A program made the translations under genes and the position numbers. Positions 16,670 to 24,719 of a DNA stretch of 64,000 bases are shown here, one piece after another. Below the pieces are notes generated by a model that was given only the letters and a program-made list of their open reading frames with translations, was not told the DNA's origin and ran no database searches. Within the stretch, counting starts at the first letter, position 1. Each line of letters starts with the position of its first letter. The DNA comes from Mucilaginibacter sp. KACC 22063 (GTDB taxonomy: Bacteria > Bacteroidota > Bacteroidia > Sphingobacteriales > Sphingobacteriaceae), in NCBI RefSeq assembly GCF_028736115.1, contig NZ_CP117877.1:4660187-4724186 (forward strand), written 5' to 3'.

Positions 16670-18304
16670 ATGAAATACATGCTGCGATTGACCATCGCCT
16701 ATACCTTTATTACCTTATTTACAGGCTTTGGTGCAATAGCACAGTCTACAGTTGCTACAAAACCGCTGCCAACCAACTGGTTTTCTCTTGACCTGAAAAC
16801 CGATGGCTATTATGGCATCAGTTTAAATCAGGCTTACCAGTACGTTAAAGGCAAAAAAAGCAAACCTGTTGTGGTTGCCATTATCGATAGCGGGGTTGAT
16901 ACGCTGCAAAAAGACCTGCAATCTATTTTATGGGTTAACCCGCGCGAGAAAAAAGGCAACGGTAAAGATGATGATAACAACGGCTATGTAGACGATATAC
17001 ATGGCTGGAACTTTATTGGCGGCCCTAATGGTAAATGCGACTGTAAGGAGACCTCTGAAGAGGTGCGCGAGTATGAGCGCCTGAAAGGGAAGTACCTTAA
17101 TGCAACTGCATCAACCGCTACTGATACTAAAGAATATAATTACTGGCTGCATGTGAAGCACCTGCGCGATTCAACCGTTGGCAAAGCCGATACCGAGCTT
17201 AAACAGCTTACCCCTATCATGGGTGCTTTAGTTGAAACCAGCACACTCATCAAAAGAAAACTAAAACTGGGTGCCGACCAAACTTTTACCCTTGCTGATG
17301 TAAACCGCATGCAGGCTACCAATGATACATTGCGTGATCTCAAATTTTTGTGGACTACCGCATTTAACGGCAGCACGTCTTCGACCAATGCAAAGATCAT
17401 CAAGGATTATTCGGAGTACATGGCCAAGCTTAACAATGATGTTAACCCTGACCTGGACATGCGCCATAACACCGTTGGAGACAACCCGGATGAATTAAAC
17501 GACAAACCTTTTGGTAACAACAGCCTTAAATTGGGCGATATGTTTCACGGCACTATGGTGGCCGGCTTTGTAGGCGCCATACGCAACAACGGTTATGGCA
17601 TAAATGGTGTGGCCGATAATGTACGTATTATGGCGCTGGCCGCAGCACCGGATGGCGATGAATATGATAAAGACGTGGCCAACGCTATTCGTTACGCAGT
17701 TGACAATGGTGCGAAGATCATTAACATGAGTTTCGGCAAAAAACTGTCGCCGCATAAACAATGGGTTGATGATGCCATGAAATACGCCGCTGCACATGAT
17801 GTGCTTCTGGTACAGGCATCGGGCAATGACAATCAGGATGTGGATGCCACGCCTGATTTTCCTAACGATATTTTCCTCGACGGTTCTTCTACCGATGCGG
17901 ATAACCTGATCAATGTAGGGGCATCGGGGCCGCATAAGGATCAATCCTTAGCCGCTGATTTCAGCAATTACGGTCAAAAAAATGTAGATGTATTTGCACC
18001 CGGCGTTCAGGTAACATCGGTAACCCTTAATGGAGATACACAAACCGAAGACGGCACCAGCTTTTCTTCGCCAATTACGGCCGGTGTTGCAGCGTTGGTA
18101 TTAGAGTATTATCCCGACTTGAGCGCACGCCAGTTGAAACAAGTGATTATACAATCGGCAAAGCCATTAACCGGCTTTAAAGTAAATAAGCCTGGTACTA
18201 AACAACTCGTTGATTTTACTACGCTTAGTAAATCCGGAGGTATCGTAAATGCTTACGAAGCTTTAACCATAGCCTCGAAAATGAAAGGTGAGCGCAAACG
18301 TTAA
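16670..18304 (+). CDS. S8 (subtilisin) family serine peptidase
   Basis: 544 residues with a signal peptide (RLTIAYTFITLFTGFGAIAQ). Catalytic triad visible: D73 in VVAIIDSGVDT, H293 in MFHGTMVAGFVG, S464 in GTSFSSPITAGVAALVLEYYP. About 220 residues lie between Asp and His, far more than in classical subtilisins; the insert is charged and helical (ETSEEVREYERLKGKYLN...). No C-terminal type IX sorting domain is seen, so it is probably periplasmic. Starts 17 bp after the ALDH gene. Confidence 0.9.
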   Translation: MKYMLRLTIAYTFITLFTGFGAIAQSTVATKPLPTNWFSLDLKTDGYYGISLNQAYQYVKGKKSKPVVVAIIDSGVDTLQKDLQSILWVNPREKKGNGKDDDNNGYVDDIHGWNFIGGPNGKCDCKETSEEVREYERLKGKYLNATASTATDTKEYNYWLHVKHLRDSTVGKADTELKQLTPIMGALVETSTLIKRKLKLGADQTFTLADVNRMQATNDTLRDLKFLWTTAFNGSTSSTNAKIIKDYSEYMAKLNNDVNPDLDMRHNTVGDNPDELNDKPFGNNSLKLGDMFHGTMVAGFVGAIRNNGYGINGVADNVRIMALAAAPDGDEYDKDVANAIRYAVDNGAKIINMSFGKKLSPHKQWVDDAMKYAAAHDVLLVQASGNDNQDVDATPDFPNDIFLDGSSTDADNLINVGASGPHKDQSLAADFSNYGQKNVDVFAPGVQVTSVTLNGDTQTEDGTSFSSPITAGVAALVLEYYPDLSARQLKQVIIQSAKPLTGFKVNKPGTKQLVDFTTLSKSGGIVNAYEALTIASKMKGERKR

Positions 18305-18433
18305 CTGATGTTTTGGCGCTTTTGAGTCAACTCATCTGCTTAATTGTCAGCCATCTTTAACGTAACTATGGCTATTAATGAATATACCTAAATGCGGAAT
18401 GCTTTTTGAGCTTTATAAGTAAACGCATAAACT

Positions 18434-19162
18434 ATGACTCATTTATCATTGATATTAGCATATATAAACTTCTCGTCCGCATGGATCTTAATGATCGTGA
18501 TCGGGTTGATCAGTTTATTTGTACAATCGCGCTTCCGGAGCAAATTTCAGCAGTACGCCGAAATGGGATTAACATCCGGCCTTACCGGTGCAGAAGTTGC
18601 AGAGAAAATGCTGCGCGCTAACAACATTTACGATGTGCAGGTAATTTCTGTTGACGGTCAGCTTACCGACCACTACAACCCTGAAAACAAGACGGTAAAC
18701 TTAAGCCAGGATGTATATTACAGCCGTAGTGTGGCTGCTGCAGCTGTTGCCGCGCACGAATGTGGCCACGCCGTACAACATGCAAAGGCTTATAGCTGGC
18801 TAACCTTACGTTCAGCTATTGTCCCTGTGATTAATATTGCATCAAAGCTGGTGCAATGGACTTTAATGATCGGCGTAATGCTGTTATTATTTGCCAATAA
18901 TCCGTTTTTATTGGTGATAGGAATAGCCGCATTAGCATTAGTAACCCTATTTAGCTTTATTACGCTACCGGTGGAATTTGATGCCAGCCGCCGCGCTTTG
19001 GCCTGGCTTGATAACAATTACAACGTAATGCAAACCCGCCAGGAACATGAACAGGCAAAGGATGCTTTATGGTGGGCAGCCATGACTTATGTGGTTGCAG
19101 CATTGGGCTCATTAGCTACGCTTTTATATTATGTTTCCTTCCTGAACAACAGAAGAAACTAA
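18434..19162 (+). CDS. YugP-family zinc metallopeptidase (membrane)
   Basis: 242 residues. N-terminal membrane segment (~14-30), then AEMGLTSGLTGAEVAEKML, LTDHYNPENKTVNLS and the zinc motif H108-E-C-G-H112 in VAAHECGHAVQHAKAY. Two to three further membrane segments follow (~125-165 and ~215-235). The family (PF04298) is widespread and largely uncharacterised. Gene stands alone, followed by a hairpin at 19188-19229. Confidence 0.88.
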   Translation: MTHLSLILAYINFSSAWILMIVIGLISLFVQSRFRSKFQQYAEMGLTSGLTGAEVAEKMLRANNIYDVQVISVDGQLTDHYNPENKTVNLSQDVYYSRSVAAAAVAAHECGHAVQHAKAYSWLTLRSAIVPVINIASKLVQWTLMIGVMLLLFANNPFLLVIGIAALALVTLFSFITLPVEFDASRRALAWLDNNYNVMQTRQEHEQAKDALWWAAMTYVVAALGSLATLLYYVSFLNNRRN

Positions 19163-19187
19163 CGCAATAAAATTATATTTAATGCAG

Positions 19188-19229
19188 ACTTACAGAAATG
19201 CTGTGCAATATGCAGGCGGCTCTGTAAGT
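19188..19229 (+). terminator. Hairpin after the YugP gene, possible terminator
   Basis: ACTTACAGA (19188-19196) and TCTGTAAGT (19221-19229) pair perfectly around a 24-nt loop and are followed by TTGTTGTTTT. The large loop makes it a moderate terminator candidate. Confidence 0.45.
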
Positions 19230-19279
19230 TTGTTGTTTTAAGGGACGGATGAATCCCGCACCTATGCTAACAGACAACT

Positions 19280-19915
19280 ATGGCCAAAATCAAAATATTT
19301 CCAAATAACCCATACCAGGAAAATACCGTTATCCTTTACGATAACACCGGCGAATGCGCAATCATTGATCCCGGCATGTCCAACGGTGCTGAACAAAATA
19401 TGGTAGTAAAATTTATAGCCGATAATAACTTAAAACCGGTATTACTTTTAAATACCCATTGCCATATTGACCATGTGCTGGGCAATAAATTTGTGTTTGA
19501 TCAGTACGGATTAAAGCCACAGTTTAACAAAGACGAACTGGTAGTTTTTGAAGCTGTACCTGCATGGGCGCAGCAATCCGGCATGAGGTATGAACTATCG
19601 CCCCTGCCTGATCATTTTCTGCCAGAGACCGGAACGGTATTATTTGGTGAAACCACGTTGGAATTAATCTTCGCGCCAGGCCATTCGCCGGGGCACCTCT
19701 GTTTTTATGACCGCGAAAGCAATTTCCTTGTTGGCGGCGACGTTCTGTTCAGGCACAGCGTTGGGCGAACTGATTTGCCTGGAGGCAATCATCAGCAACT
19801 GATCAAAAACATCGAAGAAAAACTTTTTACCCTGCCCGATAGTTGCACGGTATATCCCGGCCACGGCCCTGAAACAAGCATTGGATATGAAAAGATAAAT
19901 AATCCGTTCTTTTAA
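19280..19915 (+). CDS. MBL-fold metallo-hydrolase (glyoxalase II-like)
   Basis: 211 residues. Zinc motif H60-x-H62-x-D64-H65 in LLLNTHCHIDHVLGN, then FAPGHSPGHLCFYD, GGDVLFRHSVGRTDLPGG and VYPGHGPETSIGYE. Length and motifs fit the small hydroxyacylglutathione-hydrolase-like group that acts on thioesters; the actual substrate is unknown. The downstream permease is separated by heptamer element E2. Confidence 0.88.
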   Translation: MAKIKIFPNNPYQENTVILYDNTGECAIIDPGMSNGAEQNMVVKFIADNNLKPVLLLNTHCHIDHVLGNKFVFDQYGLKPQFNKDELVVFEAVPAWAQQSGMRYELSPLPDHFLPETGTVLFGETTLELIFAPGHSPGHLCFYDRESNFLVGGDVLFRHSVGRTDLPGGNHQQLIKNIEEKLFTLPDSCTVYPGHGPETSIGYEKINNPFF

Positions 19916-19920
19916 GATTA

Positions 19921-20005
19921 GTATTAAGTTTTCAGTTGCGGGGGTCGTGTTATTTACATGATGTACACGAACCTGTAAACTGACAACACGCAACAATAAG
20001 TAACA
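19921..20005. repeat. Heptamer inverted-repeat element E2
   Basis: Left arm runs in exact 7-bp steps from 19921 (GTATTAA, GTTTTCA, then GTTGCGG). The right arm, read on minus from 19994 back to 19960, is also exact 7-mers (GTTGCGT, GTTGTCA, then GTTTACA). Arms pair about 16 of 23 in the core. It fills the gap between the MBL gene stop (19915) and the TTG start of the permease (20010). Confidence 0.65.
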
Positions 20006-20009
20006 AGCA

Positions 20010-21242
20010 TTGAACACCTCCATTTACATAGCCCGCCGATATCTTTTCTCCAGAAAGAAGATGCATGCCATCAACATCATTTCGGGGATATCTATGCTTG
20101 GTGTGTTTATTGGTAGTGCAGCGCTAATCATCATCCTATCCGTATTTAACGGATTAGAGCATGTGATACTTTCTTTGTATAACAACTTTACGCCTGAAAT
20201 TAAGATTGAGCCGAAGCTGGGCAAAACCTTCGAGCCTAATAATACTGTTTTTAACCAGGCCCACCGCGATCCAAAACTGGTATCCTATATTGAAGTTTTG
20301 CAGGAAAAAGCTTTGCTGCGTTACGGCGACAGGCAGTTTATTGCCAACATGAAAGGTGTAAGCAACGATTTTTTAAATAATAAACAACTGGACAGCACCA
20401 TACTTCACGGCTCATTTACATTAAACTCGGGCGGGCAAAATATGGCAGTTATCGGCGCATCGGTACAAGGCAGCCTTGGTGTAAATGTTTACGACAGGCT
20501 AACTGCTTTGCAGGTTTATTCCCCTAACAGAAAGGCCTCACTTAACAGCATTAACCCAGCCGATGAGTTTACTGTAAAATATATTTACCCATCGGGCGTA
20601 TTTAGTTTGCAGCAGGATTTTGACGATATGGTAATTGTGCCTATTGGATTTATGCGAGGCTTGTTGGATGAACCTACCGCGGTATCGTCCATCGAATTAA
20701 ACTATAAGCGCGGAACCAATATCAAAGCCGTTCAGGATGATTTAAAAGAGAAACTTGGCGAAAAGAATTACACTATTAAAAACCGCTACGAACAAAATAC
20801 GTTGCTCTATAAAATTCTGCACTCCGAAAAATGGGCAGTATTTGTGATATTAAGTTTTGTACTGGTAATTGCTATATTTAATATTGTTGGCTCACTCACC
20901 ATGCTTGTAATTGATAAAAAGAAAGACATTGCCATCCTGACCAGCCTTGGCGCAAACAAAGGCTTGATACAGGGTATTTTCTTTTTCGAAGGCATGCTGA
21001 TCTCCATGTTTGGATGCATTGCGGGCATTATTGCCGGTTTTACATTTGGTTTCCTTCAGCAGAAATATGGGTTTATCAGCATGGGAGCTGGCTTAACAGT
21101 TGTTGATGCGTATCCGGTACAGTTTAAGGTCACCGATTTTATATTAGTTTTTTTAACAGTAACAGGTATCGCTGTAATTGCATCGGGTATTAGTGCACGG
21201 TTAAGTGTGAAAGGACTCGATGAAATTAAACAGGATTTATAA
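20010..21242 (+). CDS. Lipoprotein-releasing ABC transporter permease (LolC/LolE type)
   Basis: 410 residues, FtsX/MacB fold: N-terminal membrane helix (NIISGISMLGVFIGSAALIIILSVFNG), a large periplasmic domain (~50-265) and three C-terminal helices (WAVFVILSFVLVIAIFNIVG; GMLISMFGCIAGIIAGF; FILVFLTVTGIAVIASG). It probably moves lipoproteins from inner membrane toward the outer membrane; the ATPase partner is not adjacent. Start: TTG 20010, because a TAA at 20001-20003 closes the frame just upstream and the next ATG would remove conserved N-terminal residues. Confidence 0.87.
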   Translation: MNTSIYIARRYLFSRKKMHAINIISGISMLGVFIGSAALIIILSVFNGLEHVILSLYNNFTPEIKIEPKLGKTFEPNNTVFNQAHRDPKLVSYIEVLQEKALLRYGDRQFIANMKGVSNDFLNNKQLDSTILHGSFTLNSGGQNMAVIGASVQGSLGVNVYDRLTALQVYSPNRKASLNSINPADEFTVKYIYPSGVFSLQQDFDDMVIVPIGFMRGLLDEPTAVSSIELNYKRGTNIKAVQDDLKEKLGEKNYTIKNRYEQNTLLYKILHSEKWAVFVILSFVLVIAIFNIVGSLTMLVIDKKKDIAILTSLGANKGLIQGIFFFEGMLISMFGCIAGIIAGFTFGFLQQKYGFISMGAGLTVVDAYPVQFKVTDFILVFLTVTGIAVIASGISARLSVKGLDEIKQDL

Positions 21243-21252
21243 ATTTGCTCAC

Positions 21253-21618
21253 ATGCATTTAAGGCTAATCAAATATACCCTTGGCTTTGCTATCCTATTC
21301 TTCTGCGCCTGTACCAATGGCGGTGGCAGCGGCAACAATAAGGTTATAAAAGGTATTTATAGTTTCGGGCCCGACGCCAAGTCATTCAAAGATTGCGATA
21401 CCGGGCGCGAATACTGGGTTACAGACCAATCAAACAAACTGGAACTTCAATACTCACAAATGAATATTGAAAAGCCTTATGTACCGGTCTATATAGAAAT
21501 AGAAGGCGAAAAAGTAAAATCGGGTAAAGAAGGCATGGGATCAGAGTATGACAGTACCCTGATTGTTAAAAAGCTTATTAAAATCACTAAGGAAATACCA
21601 CAGGATATGTGTAATTAA
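21253..21618 (+). CDS. Putative lipoprotein, NlpE C-terminal-like
   Basis: 121 residues from ATG 21253; a longer start at ATG 21220 overlaps the permease by 23 bp. The N-terminus is a short lipoprotein-type signal (LGFAILFFCACTNGG). The mature part (GIYSFGPDAKSFKDC, GREYWVTDQSNKLEL, VPVYIEIEGEKVKS) resembles the OB-like C-terminal domain of NlpE. Proximity to a LolC/E-type permease fits an envelope role (inference). Ends exactly where element E3 begins. Confidence 0.6.
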   Translation: MHLRLIKYTLGFAILFFCACTNGGGSGNNKVIKGIYSFGPDAKSFKDCDTGREYWVTDQSNKLELQYSQMNIEKPYVPVYIEIEGEKVKSGKEGMGSEYDSTLIVKKLIKITKEIPQDMCN

Positions 21619-21687
21619 GTTTAAAGCTTAAAGTCAAAAGTTTAAAGCAAGACAAGCGCTTTTAGCTTTCAACTTTAAACCTTTCAC
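21619..21687. repeat. Heptamer inverted-repeat element E3 (unit GTTTAAA)
   Basis: Begins on the base after the TAA stop. The left arm is exact 7-mers (GTTTAAA, GCTTAAA and variants, 21619-21646). The right arm on minus is exact 7-mers (GTGAAAG, GTTTAAA and variants, 21687-21660). The centre is the palindrome AAGCGCTT (21654-21661). Next gene, rbfA, starts 41 bp later. Confidence 0.7.
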
Positions 21688-21728
21688 CTGTACTAATAAC
21701 CTTTTCCTTAAACTAACGTTATAAATAA

Positions 21729-22109
21729 ATGGAATCTAAACGCCAACAAAAGTTCGCCGGTGTCATACAACAAGACCTGGCAGCTATATTTCAGCGGGAA
21801 GGCATGAACTTTCTGCCAAACACGCTGGTAACCATCACTAAAGTGCGCGTAACCCCCGATCTGGCAATTGCACGTGTGTTTTTAAGCTTCTTTAACAACA
21901 CCAATACGGCTGCGGCTTTAAGCACAGTAAAGCAACATTCATCAGAAATCCGTTACAAATTAGGCGCCCGCATTAAAGACCAGGTAAGGATCATTCCTCA
22001 GCTTGAATTTTTTGTTGATGATACCAATGAGTATGTTGAGCGCATGGATGCACTTTTCGATAAGATCAGTAAAGAACCCCGCCAACCCGATACCGAAGAC
22101 GGAGAATAA
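21729..22109 (+). CDS. rbfA: Ribosome-binding factor A
   Basis: 126 residues, KH-like RbfA: MESKRQQKFAGVIQQDLAAIF, TKVRVTPDLAIARVFLSFF, SSEIRYKLGARIKDQVRIIPQLEFFVDDTNEYVERMDALFDKI. It helps mature the 16S rRNA 5' end in the 30S subunit. Its stop overlaps the start of the M23 gene by one base (TAATG), so the two are translationally coupled. Confidence 0.93.
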   Translation: MESKRQQKFAGVIQQDLAAIFQREGMNFLPNTLVTITKVRVTPDLAIARVFLSFFNNTNTAAALSTVKQHSSEIRYKLGARIKDQVRIIPQLEFFVDDTNEYVERMDALFDKISKEPRQPDTEDGE

Positions 22110-22816
22110 TGGACAAACACGGCCTGCTTACTGATTACCTTGCTACAAATGCGCATAAAATAAGTCAGGTTATTCCGTTCAACCCGGAAAGCGACCGTTT
22201 TTATCATTTCAACTTTACCGAAAACAACCAGGATCTTACAGCTGCTGACATTGCTGATACAGCAAATTTCAGCAAGTGGATCGAAAGCAAACTGCGCAAT
22301 TACGATTGCCGCTACGGTATTGGCGGCTATATGGAACATCGTACGCTTTACCAGCGCAGCGCTTTATTTAACACTGCCGATGAACCACGTCGGCTGCATC
22401 TGGGTGTAGATATTTGGGCACCGGCAAATACGCATATATATGCGCCATTGGCAGGTGTTATACATAGCTTTCAGGATAATAACCACTTCGGAGATTATGG
22501 CCCAACCATTATTTTGCAGCATGACCTTAATGGCTTAGTTCTTTACAGCCTTTATGGCCATCTGAGCCGTGTAAGTTTATCCGGATTAAAGGAAGGCCAT
22601 CTCATTGAGTCCGGCCAGAAGATTGGCGAGCTTGGATATGCCGACGAGAATGGCAGCTGGCCACCGCACCTGCACTTCCAGCTGATGTTCGATCTTCAGG
22701 GCATGCGAGGCGATTATCCCGGCGTAGGCAAATATTCTGAAAAAGATCTGCTGATTAACAACATCCCCGCCCCACAAATACTTTTACAAATACCGGCAGC
22801 AAACATTATCGGCTAA
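22109..22816 (+). CDS. M23 family metallopeptidase
   Basis: 235 residues. LytM/M23 motifs: HLGVDIWAPANTHIYAPLAG (first H and D zinc ligands), LYSLYGHLSRVS, and PPHLHFQLMFD (HxH). All zinc ligands look present, so an active peptidoglycan endopeptidase is plausible. There is no obvious signal peptide at the predicted start, unusual for a wall hydrolase. Coupled to rbfA. Confidence 0.85.
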   Translation: MDKHGLLTDYLATNAHKISQVIPFNPESDRFYHFNFTENNQDLTAADIADTANFSKWIESKLRNYDCRYGIGGYMEHRTLYQRSALFNTADEPRRLHLGVDIWAPANTHIYAPLAGVIHSFQDNNHFGDYGPTIILQHDLNGLVLYSLYGHLSRVSLSGLKEGHLIESGQKIGELGYADENGSWPPHLHFQLMFDLQGMRGDYPGVGKYSEKDLLINNIPAPQILLQIPAANIIG

Positions 22817-22838
22817 AATTGTTATTCCATTAAAGGCC

Positions 22839-23507
22839 ATGAAGTTACGCTTAGCCATATTGCTCCTGTTCTGCGCATGCTTTACTTTAAAAAGCAAGGC
22901 CCAGGTTACCTTCAAAGGCGGTAATGCCAGCCTGGCGCAGTTTCTTTCAAGCCATATTATCTATCCCGAATATTCAAGGCAAAATTGTATTGCAGCCACC
23001 ATACAGGTTAGCTTTAAAGTTGATGCCAAAGGCAACGTAAACAATGTAGCAGTACAGCAAGGTTTGGGTATTGATCTCGATGACGAAGCTTTACGCGTAG
23101 TTAAAATGACATCAGGCCATTGGGATGTAGCCAGCGGATATAATACCAATTTAAACATTGTATTGCCGATACGCTTTGACCTAGATCAAACACGCTGTGG
23201 CAGCGTTAATAATGCAAGCATGGCTGCTGCCATAGCCAGCTATAAGGCGCAGGAAGCCTTGCAGGATGCTGTGACCAACTATTATAAGAACAAGTACGCT
23301 GGCAAAGCTGATACCACCAACGAAGCGCAAATTATAGCACTAAAAAAGCAGCTTGGCTATGATGATGAATTCATCAGTGACCTGTTAGACCAGGCAAACC
23401 GCAGGTATAAACAGGGCGATAAATCCGGTGCCTGTGAGGACTGGAACTTTATCCGCAACATAGGCAGCGACAGAGCCGATAAGTTCATTGCCCAGTATTG
23501 CAAATAA
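22839..23507 (+). CDS. Secreted TonB C-terminal-domain protein
   Basis: 222 residues. Signal peptide MKLRLAILLLFCACFTLKSKA, then a TonB C-terminal-like domain at ~25-115 (LAQFLSSHIIYPEYSR, TIQVSFKVDAKGNVNNVAVQQGLGIDLDDEALRVV). A helical, charged C-terminal part contains CEDW. Without a membrane anchor or Pro-rich linker it cannot be a canonical TonB. Function unknown. Ends 1 bp before the convergent DUF1501 gene. Confidence 0.75.
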   Translation: MKLRLAILLLFCACFTLKSKAQVTFKGGNASLAQFLSSHIIYPEYSRQNCIAATIQVSFKVDAKGNVNNVAVQQGLGIDLDDEALRVVKMTSGHWDVASGYNTNLNIVLPIRFDLDQTRCGSVNNASMAAAIASYKAQEALQDAVTNYYKNKYAGKADTTNEAQIIALKKQLGYDDEFISDLLDQANRRYKQGDKSGACEDWNFIRNIGSDRADKFIAQYCK

Positions 23508-23508
23508 G

Positions 23509-24708
23509 CTATACCAGGGCTATGCCGTCATATTTTCTGTTCAGCACACTTTCATTGCTCACATCAAGCCACTTATCAAGGATATTGGCATAAACATCCC
23601 TGAAATCTACTTTATATTTTAAATCGCCATTATCCAGATCCGATAAGTCAGGCGCATCGTTGCAGATGCCCGGCTTTTGCAATTTGGTGCCGAAAAGCAT
23701 AATGTTGCTGGCTGTACCGTGGTCGGTACCACCACTTGCATTTTGTTCAACACGGCGTCCAAATTCAGAAAATGTCAGGATCAGCGTATCATCCAGTTTG
23801 CCGGTTTGTTTCAGGTCGTTAATAAAAGCAGCCACCGCATCTCCATACATCTTTAAAGCCTTGCCCTGATTAACCTGCTGTGTAGCATGGGTATCAAAAC
23901 CACTTTGCGAAACATAATATACCCTTGTTTGCAACCCTGAGTTAATAAACTTAGACACGGTACGTAACTGATTACCGGTAGGCGTATGCGGGTATTCTGC
24001 TTTTACATTATAAGTTTTAGAAGTATTCTGGATATAATCAGCAGCCGAGTAAGTATCTATCATTGACTTATACAGATAGCCGAGATTATCTTCGCTCAGG
24101 TGCTGCGCATCATGCTCGTTCACAATGTTTTTAAAGAATGGCTCGCGGGTATTCTGATATAATTTATAGGGGTCGGATACGGCCATGCCACTCATTGTTT
24201 TACCTTTTAAAGCAAGGGACAAAGTATCATCAAGCTCAATTGCAGCATAATCTTTTGGCATAGCAGCCCTGTTGATGTCAAGGTAACGGCCAAGCCAGCC
24301 AGTAGTCAAAAACTCATTTGAATTGCTGCCCGTTTGCCATATATCCATTGAACGGAAGTGCGACCTGTCGGGGTTAGGATAGCCAACAGCATTTACAATA
24401 CTCATCCAACCCTGGTCATAAATTGGTTTTAACGCAGATAGATTAGGGTTAAAACCCTGCATATCATTCAGCGTAATCAGATCAGCCTGCTTAATACCTA
24501 TAGTAGCGCGCTTTTGGTAATAAATATCGTTACCGTAAGGGATAATTGTATTTAAGCCATCGTTGCCACCCGAAAGCTGTATCACTACCAGATTTTTATG
24601 ACCGGTTAAATCGCTTTGTGCCAATGCTTCAAACGGTTTTAAAAACGCCGGAAGCATAAATGCACCTGAAGCCAGCATGGAGTTCTTTAAAAAATCTCTT
24701 CTTTTCAT
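23509..24708 (-). CDS. DUF1501 domain protein
   Basis: 399 residues from ATG 24708 (earlier ATG at 24717). A Tat/Sec-like signal MKRRDFLKNSMLASGAF is followed by DUF1501 motifs: NLVVIQLSGGNDGLNTIIPYG, NPDRSHFRSMDIWQTG, YVSQSGFDTHATQ, ILTFSEFGRRVEQNASGGTD, HGTASNIMLFG. The fold is sulfatase/phosphatase-like; activity unknown. It follows a DUF1800 gene by 11 bp, the usual pairing, so the two likely act together in the envelope. Confidence 0.9.
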   Translation of the reverse strand: MKRRDFLKNSMLASGAFMLPAFLKPFEALAQSDLTGHKNLVVIQLSGGNDGLNTIIPYGNDIYYQKRATIGIKQADLITLNDMQGFNPNLSALKPIYDQGWMSIVNAVGYPNPDRSHFRSMDIWQTGSNSNEFLTTGWLGRYLDINRAAMPKDYAAIELDDTLSLALKGKTMSGMAVSDPYKLYQNTREPFFKNIVNEHDAQHLSEDNLGYLYKSMIDTYSAADYIQNTSKTYNVKAEYPHTPTGNQLRTVSKFINSGLQTRVYYVSQSGFDTHATQQVNQGKALKMYGDAVAAFINDLKQTGKLDDTLILTFSEFGRRVEQNASGGTDHGTASNIMLFGTKLQKPGICNDAPDLSDLDNGDLKYKVDFRDVYANILDKWLDVSNESVLNRKYDGIALV

Positions 24709-24719
24709 GACATTCACAT

